In this document: piece by piece, positions 53,854 through 61,688 of the stretch | Layout: each line of letters starts with the position of its first letter | Position numbering within the stretch: the first letter of the stretch is position 1 | Source of the DNA: Flavobacterium ranwuense | Lineage (GTDB): Bacteria; Bacteroidota; Bacteroidia; Flavobacteriales; Flavobacteriaceae | NCBI RefSeq assembly: GCF_004349315.1 | Contig: NZ_SMLH01000001.1 | Location: 930,001-994,000, forward strand | Direction: 5' to 3' | Length of the DNA: 64,000 nucleotides | Position numbers and translations under genes: made by a program | The notes under the pieces: model-generated | Databases searched by the model: none | Seen by the model: only the letters and a program-made list of their open reading frames with translations | What the model was told of the DNA's origin: nothing

Positions 53854-55158
53854 ATGAGCTTAAAAGTAAAATTAAAATTTTGGCAGATAATCAATATGAA
53901 TGTTGGTTTTTTTGGGATACAGTATAGCTTCGGCTTACAGCAAAGTGCCGTAAATCCTATTTATGATTTTTTGCATGCAAGTCCAGATCAAATTCCTATA
54001 TTAAATCTTGCAGGACCCTTAACTGGATTGTTAATTCAACCCATAATTGGAGCGATGAGTGATAAAACTTGGCATCCAAGATGGGGAAGGCGTAAACCTT
54101 ACTTTTTTATTGGAGCAATAGTTTGTAGTATTGCTTTATTTCTGTTCCCATTTAGTAGTTCATTATGGATGGCTGCAGGTTTGCTTTGGATTTTAGATGT
54201 TGGTAACAATACCGCTATGGAACCATATCGTGCTTTTATTGCTGACACGCTAGACGAAGAACAGCAGCCAATAGGTTTTCAGGCTCAAAGTTTTTTTACT
54301 GGTTTTGGACAGTTTCTGGCCTATATTTCTCTTTTTCTATTTCCGCTTGTTTTTGTGGGTTATACAGGAGCATTACCAACTTGGATTTATGCTTCGTTTT
54401 TTTTAGGCGCAGTTCTTTCGATAACTTCCATTTGGTGGAGTATGAAAAAAACAACAGAAATTCCACCAACTGAAGCAGAATTAGCAATTTTAAAAGCAGA
54501 ACCATTAAATGTTTTTTCTCCTTTTATAGATATTTATAGAGCGGTTTTAGAAATGCCAACGGTTATGTGGCAACTATTTTTGGTCTATTTGTTTCAATGG
54601 TATGCCATGATGTGTTATTGGCAAAACAATTCAAAAAGTATTGCTTTGTCCGTTTGGAATGTAACGCCAAAGAATACAGTAGGATATGAAAAAGCAGTGG
54701 AATGGAATGGGTTGATTGGTGCATTTGGATTTATTGTTACTTTTTCAATAGCCTTCTATTTGGCCAAACTAGCCAAAAAACATGGTGCTAAGATGATACA
54801 TTTCGTCTGTCTTTTATTAGGAGCGGTTTCTCTTTTATGTTTTCCAATGGTGCAAAATCAATATGTATTTTTTGCAGTAATTATTGGTTATGGAATTGCC
54901 TGGGCAAGTATGATGGGAATTCCTTACTTGATGGTTGTTGCTGTTATTTCAAAAGAGCGCTATGGCGTCTACATGGGTATTATTAATATGATGATTGTAA
55001 TCCCAATGATTATTCAAAACCTGTCATTTGGTTATATTTTAAAAAACTTCTTACATAATGACCCTCGATTAGCGATAAGTTTTGCAGGAGTTTTGTTAGT
55101 GATTGCTGCTTTCTGCACCTTATTAATTAAAATTAAAAAGACAAAATTAAGTGAATAA
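53854..55158 (+). CDS. SLC45/GPH-type MFS disaccharide transporter (probably sucrose or maltose)
   Basis: 434 residues and twelve helices. The N-terminus MNVGFFGIQYSFGLQQSAVN and the DKTWHPRWGRRKPYFFIGAI loop (the RWGRRKPF signature after helix 2) are typical of the plant-sucrose-transporter/SLC45 branch and its bacterial relatives. These proteins import an intact disaccharide with protons. Placed in front of fructokinase and sucrose phosphorylase, sucrose is the best guess. Start ATG 53854 follows the operator pair. First gene of a rightward operon. Confidence 0.9.
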   Translation: MSLKVKLKFWQIINMNVGFFGIQYSFGLQQSAVNPIYDFLHASPDQIPILNLAGPLTGLLIQPIIGAMSDKTWHPRWGRRKPYFFIGAIVCSIALFLFPFSSSLWMAAGLLWILDVGNNTAMEPYRAFIADTLDEEQQPIGFQAQSFFTGFGQFLAYISLFLFPLVFVGYTGALPTWIYASFFLGAVLSITSIWWSMKKTTEIPPTEAELAILKAEPLNVFSPFIDIYRAVLEMPTVMWQLFLVYLFQWYAMMCYWQNNSKSIALSVWNVTPKNTVGYEKAVEWNGLIGAFGFIVTFSIAFYLAKLAKKHGAKMIHFVCLLLGAVSLLCFPMVQNQYVFFAVIIGYGIAWASMMGIPYLMVVAVISKERYGVYMGIINMMIVIPMIIQNLSFGYILKNFLHNDPRLAISFAGVLLVIAAFCTLLIKIKKTKLSE

Positions 55159-55174
55159 TAGAATAAATAATAAT

Positions 55175-56101
55175 ATGGATGAAATAGACATCCTTTGTGT
55201 TGGTGAAGTTCTTGTAGATTTTATTGGACATCAAGAAGGAGTGCTCATTAATGAAACTAGAGATTATCATAGGTATTTAGGAGGTTCACCTACTAATGTT
55301 GCTATGAATTCAACGCGATTGGGTTTGAATACTATTATGGTTGCAACTGTAGGAGACGATGGTTTTGGGTCCTATATTACGGAACGATTAACGAGTGTGG
55401 GAGTGAATACAAACCATCTTAAGGTTCTGGAGAATAAATCTACTAGTGTGATTTTTGTTTCAAGATCCGAGGGTACCCCGGATTTTATTCCGTATCGTTC
55501 AGCAGATTGTTGTATTGATGAAGAACAAATTTCAAGGGAAATACTATCTCGTACAAAGATATTTCATACCACCTGTTTCGCATTAAGTAAAAATCCTGCA
55601 CAGAAAACCATCTTAAAGAAAGCACAAGAAGCACACGATTTAGGATGTAAGCTAAGTATCGATCTTAACTATGCAAGAAAACTTTGGAAAAGTCAAAAGA
55701 AGGCTTTTAAAGTAATCAAAACCTATTGTCAATTCAATCCGTTAATAAAAATTAGTGAAGATGATATGCTGCGTCTTTTTGAGAAGGAACTTCCTCATGA
55801 AGAGATATTTGATTTTTTTCACCATCAAGGAGTAGATACTGTTTGCTTAACTTTAGGTAGCAAAGGAGTGAAATTATCTCAAAAAGGGAAAGAAGTAATA
55901 CAAATGCCAGCAATAAAAATTGACAAAGTTATGGACTCCACTGGTGCAGGTGATGCTTTTTGGTCTGGATTTTTATTTGCTTATATAAAAGGAAAATCAA
56001 TTAATGAATGTTTGGATATCGCTTTAAAATTAGCCGCTTTAAAACTGCAAAATGTGGGGCGATTACCGGATAGCATCAATATCCTTTCTAAACTTTTATA
56101 A
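55175..56101 (+). CDS. PfkB-family fructokinase (paralogue 2)
   Basis: 308 residues from ATG 55175 (MDEIDILCVGEVLVDFIGHQ); the frame reaches GTG 55151, which overlaps the transporter stop, so a start there is possible. Sugar-site signature GGSPTNVAMNSTRLG and anion-hole motif DSTGAGDAFWSGF with catalytic Asp260. It differs clearly from the fructokinase at 33.4-34.3 kb, so the two are not a recent duplication. It should phosphorylate the fructose freed by sucrose phosphorylase, whose gene starts three bases after its stop. Confidence 0.88.
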   Translation: MDEIDILCVGEVLVDFIGHQEGVLINETRDYHRYLGGSPTNVAMNSTRLGLNTIMVATVGDDGFGSYITERLTSVGVNTNHLKVLENKSTSVIFVSRSEGTPDFIPYRSADCCIDEEQISREILSRTKIFHTTCFALSKNPAQKTILKKAQEAHDLGCKLSIDLNYARKLWKSQKKAFKVIKTYCQFNPLIKISEDDMLRLFEKELPHEEIFDFFHHQGVDTVCLTLGSKGVKLSQKGKEVIQMPAIKIDKVMDSTGAGDAFWSGFLFAYIKGKSINECLDIALKLAALKLQNVGRLPDSINILSKLL

Positions 56102-56104
56102 AAT

Positions 56105-57844
56105 ATGATGCAACAAAATAATACAAAAATCAGTAATGGCGTAATGCTCAATATTTATCCAGATAGTGTTGGAGAAAAATTTAGTGATACCATAGCTATG
56201 CTTAAAATGGGTGAGTTTAAAGATGTATTTTCTTTACTATACGTTTTGCCTACTTTTTTTAATAGTGATTTAGATAGAGGTTTTTCTATTATTGATTATG
56301 ATATAAATAAGGATTTAATTGACACAAAAGATTTAAAGGACTTGGATGAGCTCCAGATAAAACTGAAATTTGATATTGTGTTAAATCATCTTTCTGTAGC
56401 TTCTCCTCAGTTCAAAGACATGCTGCAACACGGTAATGAATCTAAATTTAAAGATTTTTTCATCAATTGGAATGAGTTCTGGGAGGGAAACGGGGTAAAA
56501 AATCAAGATGGAATTGTAATTCCAGAACCAGAGTTTCTCAATAAATTGTTCATGAGAAAGTCGGGTTTGCCTATCTTGAAAGTGCGTTTTCCGGATGGCA
56601 CAGAACAGCCTTATTGGAATACTTTTTATCAGCAAATCACCTACAATCCGATTGCTGCAGCAGATTTACAAAATGTAAAAGGACTGACAGAAAAGCAAAG
56701 CCTATTTATTGTTGCCGTAATTAACACAGCAATTAATGATAATCAAGATTTCACGACCATTGATTTTGAAAATTGTACTCCTTTAAAATCAGAAATTTTA
56801 CAAATTGTAGAACAAAAGCGTTCCTATTTAGGACAAATGGATGTGAATGCTGAATCGCCTTTAGTATGGGATTTTTATGAGGAGACACTAAAGAAATTAA
56901 ATGGTTATGGTTGTAATATCCTTCGATTAGACGCTTTTGCCTATTTGCATAAACAAGTAGGGGAATCCAATTTTTTTAATAAACCGGGGACTTGGGAATA
57001 TTTAGAGCGTATCAAGAAAATAGCACAACAAAATAATTTGATGCTATTGCCAGAAATTCATGCAGAATATGGTTTGCATTTACATGATGAGGTAGCCAAT
57101 GAAGGATATTATATCTATGACTTTTTCTTGCCGGGTTTAACGATACATACTATCGAAAATAAAACCAGTAAAGCCTTGTTGAGTTGGGCTAAGGAAATTA
57201 TTGCTAAAGGATATAAAACTGTAAACATGCTTGGTTGCCATGATGGAATACCTGTTCTGGATTTGAAAGGCAAAGAGGTAAATGGCGTTTATAATAAAGG
57301 ATTGTTAGAAGATACCGAGATTGAAAGTATCATGAATAAAATCATGGAACGTGGTGGTCGTGTAAAGAATCTTTACGATCCTTCAGGGAATAAAATTTCT
57401 TATTATCAAATAAATGCTACCTTTTTTAGTGCACTAGGTGAAGATGAACAAAAGTTGCTTTTAGCAAGAGTCATTCAAATGTTTATGCCAGGAATACCGC
57501 AGGTTTGGTATTTAGATATTTTTGCAGGTAAAAACAATTATGAGGCTGCAGATAGTGGAGGTAGTGCCGGACATAAAGAAATTAATCGTACCACATTGAC
57601 AATGTCTGATATTGAGCGGGGGCTCAAAACGGAAGTTGTAAATAAGCAGCTAGAAATTATGCACTTAAGAAATACTTCAAATGCTTTTTCAGGTCATGTA
57701 GAAATAAATGATGCCGTTGACGCTATTATAGATATTAAATGGGTAAATGGCACTACAGTTGCGCACCTAAAGGCAAACCTTGAAACCAATCGTTTTACAA
57801 TTGACCATTCGGTAAACGGTATAACAACCACTATGAGTTTTTAA
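56105..57844 (+). CDS. Sucrose phosphorylase (GH13_18)
   Basis: 579 residues and no signal peptide, so cytoplasmic. The fold is GH13 with subfamily-18 features: LNIYPDSVG at the N-terminus, FDIVLNHLS, nucleophile region CNILRLDAFAYLHKQVG (Asp276), acid/base LLPEIHAEYG (Glu317), and GCHDGIPVLDLKG where typical enzymes have THDGIGVID. Sucrose phosphorylases convert sucrose and phosphate to glucose 1-phosphate and fructose; relatives act on sucrose 6'-phosphate or glucosylglycerate. No PTS is seen here, so plain sucrose fits best. The GCHDGIPVLD change at the substrate loop is a mild deviation. 109 bp and no obvious terminator separate it from the next MFS gene. Confidence 0.88.
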   Translation: MMQQNNTKISNGVMLNIYPDSVGEKFSDTIAMLKMGEFKDVFSLLYVLPTFFNSDLDRGFSIIDYDINKDLIDTKDLKDLDELQIKLKFDIVLNHLSVASPQFKDMLQHGNESKFKDFFINWNEFWEGNGVKNQDGIVIPEPEFLNKLFMRKSGLPILKVRFPDGTEQPYWNTFYQQITYNPIAAADLQNVKGLTEKQSLFIVAVINTAINDNQDFTTIDFENCTPLKSEILQIVEQKRSYLGQMDVNAESPLVWDFYEETLKKLNGYGCNILRLDAFAYLHKQVGESNFFNKPGTWEYLERIKKIAQQNNLMLLPEIHAEYGLHLHDEVANEGYYIYDFFLPGLTIHTIENKTSKALLSWAKEIIAKGYKTVNMLGCHDGIPVLDLKGKEVNGVYNKGLLEDTEIESIMNKIMERGGRVKNLYDPSGNKISYYQINATFFSALGEDEQKLLLARVIQMFMPGIPQVWYLDIFAGKNNYEAADSGGSAGHKEINRTTLTMSDIERGLKTEVVNKQLEIMHLRNTSNAFSGHVEINDAVDAIIDIKWVNGTTVAHLKANLETNRFTIDHSVNGITTTMSF

Positions 57845-57953
57845 ATTTCATACTGTAATCAAGAAATTAGGGGTGTCAAAATATCAAAATAAAGATAGTG
57901 ATTCTGGAAGGGGTTTAAAATCGGAATTGTCCAAATGATTAAAAAAATAAAAT

Positions 57954-59168
57954 ATGAAAAAAAATGCTGTCAAAATTGCGATGTATCTCAATTATTTTGT
58001 GTTTGCAATATTATTAAATAGTGTTGGGATTGTTATACTAAAATCGCAAGCAAATTATGGGGTGGATGAAGTGCAAGCCAGTATTCTAGAAGCATTCAAG
58101 GATATGCCTATTGCGATAGTTTCCTTTTTGATAGCGTCATTTTTGCCAAGAATAGGATATAAAAGAGCCATGCTTATTGGATTAGCATTGGTGTCAATAG
58201 CTTGTGTAAACATGTATTTTGGTAATTCGTTTGATACCGCAAAATTGCTTTTTGCTACAGTTGGTGTTTCTTTTGCTTTAATAAAAGTCTCCGTTTATTC
58301 CCTAATTGGAACAGTTACAAAAAATGAGCAGGAACACAATAGTTTAATGAGTAGTATTGAAGGTGTTTTTATGATAGGAATTGCGTTGGCTTACTTTTTA
58401 TTTCCCGCTTTCAATTCAGAAACAAATCCTGATTCCTGGTTAAATGTATATTGGCTGTTAGCTGGAATTTCAGTAGTGTCATTTGGTTTTTTGTTTTTTA
58501 CCAAATTCGAAAACCAAACCGAAATTCCCGGAGTTGACTTAGCGGATGATTTTAAAGAAATGTTTAAATTATTGGCTAAACTGCTAACAATAATTTTCGT
58601 AATCAGTGCTTTCTTTTTTGTTATGATTGAACAGGGAATTATGTCTTGGTTGCCTACTTTCAATAGTAAAGTGTTACATCTTCCGGAGAATATCAGCATA
58701 ATGATGGCGAGTATTTTGGCTATCTCATTGGCCGTTGGCCGACTTCTAGCTGGGGTGATTACTAAAAGAATCAATTGGATTTGGGTACTCAGTTTTTGTA
58801 TCGTAGCGGCTATGCTTATTGTAATTTTTGTGCTTCCTAAAACGGTTGGATTGGATGTAAAAAAAATCAATTCGCTTGGCGATATTCCACTAATAGGATT
58901 TGCTTTCCCGTTAGTTGGACTTTTTATTGCACCCATTTACCCGCTATTAAATTCAGTAGTTTTGAGTGCTTTGCCAAAAAAATCACACAGTTCCATGACC
59001 GGTTTAATTGTTGTTTTTTCTGCTCTTGGGGGAACATTGGGTTCTAGAGTTATGGGCTATTTGTTTAAAAATGAAGGTCCTGAAACTGCATTTTATTACA
59101 CATTAATTCCAATGTCATTATTGCTTGTTTCTTTCTATATTCTAAAAAAACTAACTTCAAAAAAATGA
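57954..59168 (+). CDS. Sugar MFS transporter (FHS/FucP-like)
   Basis: 404 residues, twelve helices. The sequence pattern (YFVFAILLNSVGIVILKSQA, IGYKRAM after helix 2, EGVFMIGIALAYFLFP) resembles the fucose:H+ symporter family more than the SLC45 transporter above. The substrate is unknown; the coupled trehalase suggests trehalose or glucose. Its stop overlaps the trehalase start by 4 bp (ATGA), so the two are translationally coupled. Confidence 0.82.
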   Translation: MKKNAVKIAMYLNYFVFAILLNSVGIVILKSQANYGVDEVQASILEAFKDMPIAIVSFLIASFLPRIGYKRAMLIGLALVSIACVNMYFGNSFDTAKLLFATVGVSFALIKVSVYSLIGTVTKNEQEHNSLMSSIEGVFMIGIALAYFLFPAFNSETNPDSWLNVYWLLAGISVVSFGFLFFTKFENQTEIPGVDLADDFKEMFKLLAKLLTIIFVISAFFFVMIEQGIMSWLPTFNSKVLHLPENISIMMASILAISLAVGRLLAGVITKRINWIWVLSFCIVAAMLIVIFVLPKTVGLDVKKINSLGDIPLIGFAFPLVGLFIAPIYPLLNSVVLSALPKKSHSSMTGLIVVFSALGGTLGSRVMGYLFKNEGPETAFYYTLIPMSLLLVSFYILKKLTSKK

Positions 59169-61030
59169 AACTCTTACTCAATATAGACAAAGTATTCCAT
59201 GAATTATTACTTCAGGAAGATACAGATAAAGATAAAAAAATCACTAAAGATGATAATGGGCCTAAAAAGTTTGTTTTAGTTGATGAAAATACAAAAAGAG
59301 AAATTGTTATTGAGGGAACGTATCATTTGTCCAATTTACTTCAGGAATTGGCTTTGTTAAAAGAAAATAAAGTCGATAAAGGGGAGGTAGATTTGAGCCG
59401 TATTCAAGAAAATCCAGTTGAACGAATTTCGAGGAAAATTAGAGAAGATTATTGGAATGAATTGACCAGAACAATTGATAAAAAAGGGTTAAATCAAATT
59501 CTTCAGGACGAAAAAACGACTAATGAAGTTCCTACACTTTATGTCTCTGCAAAAGACAAGCAAGGTGTTGTCTGTTTTCAGGAATTGGAAAAAGAACTTC
59601 AGAATTTTAAAGTAGGTATTTTGCCGGAAAATTTTTCGATGGAATATGTAGATACATTAAATACAAAGCCAGGTATTTTGGCTTTAGCTTTAGAGCAAAA
59701 AACAGACAGTTTACATGGAGTGCCTTTTGTAGTTCCCGGAGGAAGATTTAATGAGATGTATGGCTGGGATAGTTATTTTATTGGTGTTGGTTTAATTATA
59801 GACAATCAACTGGAAAAAGCGATGTCCATTGCCGAAAATTTTAAATATCAAATCATACATTACGGTAAGATTCTAAATGCAAACAGAAGTTATTATTTGA
59901 CAAGAACGCAGCCACCATTGTATTCTTCGCTGATAATCGAAATTGTAAAAAAGAAAACACCAAGTTTAGAATGGTTGAGAAGTCATCTAGAAACAGTTAT
60001 TTTGGAGTATAATACGGTTTGGATGGTTCAAGGAAAACGATTGACACCAACAGGTTTAAACCGATACAAAGCAGATGGAGTGGGGATGCCTTTTGAAGTG
60101 GAACCGGGACATTTTGATGATGTTTTAGAGCCCTATGCTAAAAAATATAATTTACCAATTCGAGAGTTTGAAAAACAATATTTAAACAGAACTCTTGTTG
60201 ATGCTGAACTTGATACATATTTCGTTCATGACCGTAGCTTGAGAGAAAGCGGTCACGATACAACCGATAGACTTATAAATACATGTGCCAATTTGAACTC
60301 GGTAGACATCAATAGTTTTCTTTATAAATATGAAAAGGACATTGCTTATTTGATAAAGGAGTATTTCAGTAATGCTTTCCAAAGTGGAGCTGTGGTATAT
60401 ACTTCCGAAGAATGGGAACAAAAAGCGTTTTTTAGAAAAGAAAAAATTGATGAATTGTGTTGGAATGAAGAATTAAGCATGTATTTTGATTATGATTTTG
60501 TAAATAAAAGACAATTTCCATTTGAAGCAGCAACTACATTTTTTCCTTTATGGGCGGGGTTGTGCAATGAACATCAAGCTAAAAAATTAATAGAAATTGC
60601 TTTACCACAATTTATAAAAACCGGAGGTATTACAGGAAGTACTAAGTCTAGTGTGGCGCATGTTTCAAGTGATGCTCCGCAACGACAATGGGATTATCCA
60701 TTTGGTTGGGCGCCGCATCAAATATTATTGTGGGAGGGTCTGATTAACTACAAATTCTTTGATAAGGCTCAAGAAATGGTCTACAGATGGTTGTGGTTAA
60801 TAACCAAAAATGCGGTAGAATACAACGGAACTATTCCTGAAAAATTTGATTTAGAAATCAGTTCACACAAAGTTTTTGCGGAATATGGTAATGTAGGAAC
60901 TGAATTTGATTACATCGCCAAGGAAGGATTTGGTTGGGTAAATGCATCGTATCAATATGGATTGCAAATTTTGGATACCAAATTAAAAGCTAAATTGGCA
61001 GAGTTGATTTTACCTGATGATTTATTTTAG
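59165..61030 (+). CDS. Cytoplasmic GH37 trehalase with an EF-hand-like N-terminal motif
   Basis: 621 residues, no signal peptide. The GH37 signatures are PGGRFNEMYGWDSY (from residue 191) and QWDYPFGWAP (from 508), with the catalytic Asp region HDRSLRESGHDTTDR between. Residues 19-36, DTDKDKKITKDDNGPKKF, resemble the calcium-binding motif of fungal neutral trehalases (a DTDxNxxITxxDxGPK pattern), and GTYHLSNLLQELAL follows as in those enzymes. Trehalase splits trehalose to two glucose. A cytoplasmic location implies uptake of intact trehalose, perhaps by the coupled MFS protein. The N-terminal motif is unusual for a bacterial enzyme. Confidence 0.93.
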   Translation: MKLLLNIDKVFHELLLQEDTDKDKKITKDDNGPKKFVLVDENTKREIVIEGTYHLSNLLQELALLKENKVDKGEVDLSRIQENPVERISRKIREDYWNELTRTIDKKGLNQILQDEKTTNEVPTLYVSAKDKQGVVCFQELEKELQNFKVGILPENFSMEYVDTLNTKPGILALALEQKTDSLHGVPFVVPGGRFNEMYGWDSYFIGVGLIIDNQLEKAMSIAENFKYQIIHYGKILNANRSYYLTRTQPPLYSSLIIEIVKKKTPSLEWLRSHLETVILEYNTVWMVQGKRLTPTGLNRYKADGVGMPFEVEPGHFDDVLEPYAKKYNLPIREFEKQYLNRTLVDAELDTYFVHDRSLRESGHDTTDRLINTCANLNSVDINSFLYKYEKDIAYLIKEYFSNAFQSGAVVYTSEEWEQKAFFRKEKIDELCWNEELSMYFDYDFVNKRQFPFEAATTFFPLWAGLCNEHQAKKLIEIALPQFIKTGGITGSTKSSVAHVSSDAPQRQWDYPFGWAPHQILLWEGLINYKFFDKAQEMVYRWLWLITKNAVEYNGTIPEKFDLEISSHKVFAEYGNVGTEFDYIAKEGFGWVNASYQYGLQILDTKLKAKLAELILPDDLF

Positions 61031-61043
61031 TGCTGAAAAAATA

Positions 61044-61051
61044 TATTTTTG
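61044..61051 (+). promoter_or_regulatory. -7 box of the CBS-domain gene
   Basis: TATTTTTG matches TAnnTTTG, giving a leader of about 50 nt. No -33 TTG at the normal distance. Confidence 0.4.
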
Positions 61052-61103
61052 TTGTTTGAATGCATATTTTTTTTAACTTTATAATTCACTAAATGAATCT
61101 ATT

Positions 61104-61529
61104 ATGACTGTTAATCAAATTTTAAGCACCAAGGGGAAGGGAGTTTATTCCATACTTTCCACTAACACTGTATACGAAGCATTGACAGTGATGAGCGAGA
61201 AAAACATCGGAGCTATTCTTATCATTGAGGATACCGTTTTGAAAGGAGTTTTGTCTGAAAGAGATTATGCTCGAAAAATTGTTCTGAAAGCTAAGTCATC
61301 AAAGAAAGCCTTTGTGCATGAAATCATGGAAACAGATGTAGTGACAGTAAGTCCATCGGATAATTTAGATTATTGTATGGAGTTGATGAGTACAAAACGG
61401 GTGAGGCATTTGCCTGTACTGGAAGATAATGTCGTAATTGGGATTATCTCCATCAGTGACGTAGTAAAAGCGATTATCGAATTGCAAAAAGATACCATTC
61501 AACATTTAAACTCTTACATTACACAATAA
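61104..61529 (+). CDS. Two-CBS-domain protein
   Basis: 141 residues consisting of a CBS pair (about 8-65 and 75-135): VYEALTVMSEKNIGAILIIE, LKGVLSERDYARKIV, then MELMSTKRVRHLPVLEDNVV and GIISISDVVKAIIE. The SERDYARKIVL motif is common in stand-alone CBS pairs that bind adenosine nucleotides. It probably acts as an energy or nucleotide sensor; its partner is unknown. Own promoter-like box and terminator; not part of the sugar operon. Confidence 0.92.
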   Translation: MTVNQILSTKGKGVYSILSTNTVYEALTVMSEKNIGAILIIEDTVLKGVLSERDYARKIVLKAKSSKKAFVHEIMETDVVTVSPSDNLDYCMELMSTKRVRHLPVLEDNVVIGIISISDVVKAIIELQKDTIQHLNSYITQ

Positions 61530-61550
61530 AAGTTAAATTGTCCAACAAAT

Positions 61551-61581
61551 AAAAATAGCTGCAAATTTTGCAGCTATTTTT
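61551..61581 (+). terminator. Terminator after the CBS gene
   Basis: AAAAATAGCTGC pairs with GCAGCTATTTTT across a short AT loop and ends in T, 21 bases after the stop codon. Confidence 0.9.
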
Positions 61582-61655
61582 ATTTGGATCATTAGGGCAA
61601 GTCTGATTTTTTATAAAACATTAGTATAAAAGCTTCCTTTTTAAAGCAAGTCTTA

Positions 61656-61663
61656 TATCTTTG
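61656..61663 (+). promoter_or_regulatory. -7 box of the malic enzyme gene
   Basis: TATCTTTG matches TAnnTTTG, 25 bp before ATG 61689. The -33 element is not obvious. Confidence 0.5.
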
Positions 61664-61688
61664 TGAACTAGAATAAAATCTAAAAACA

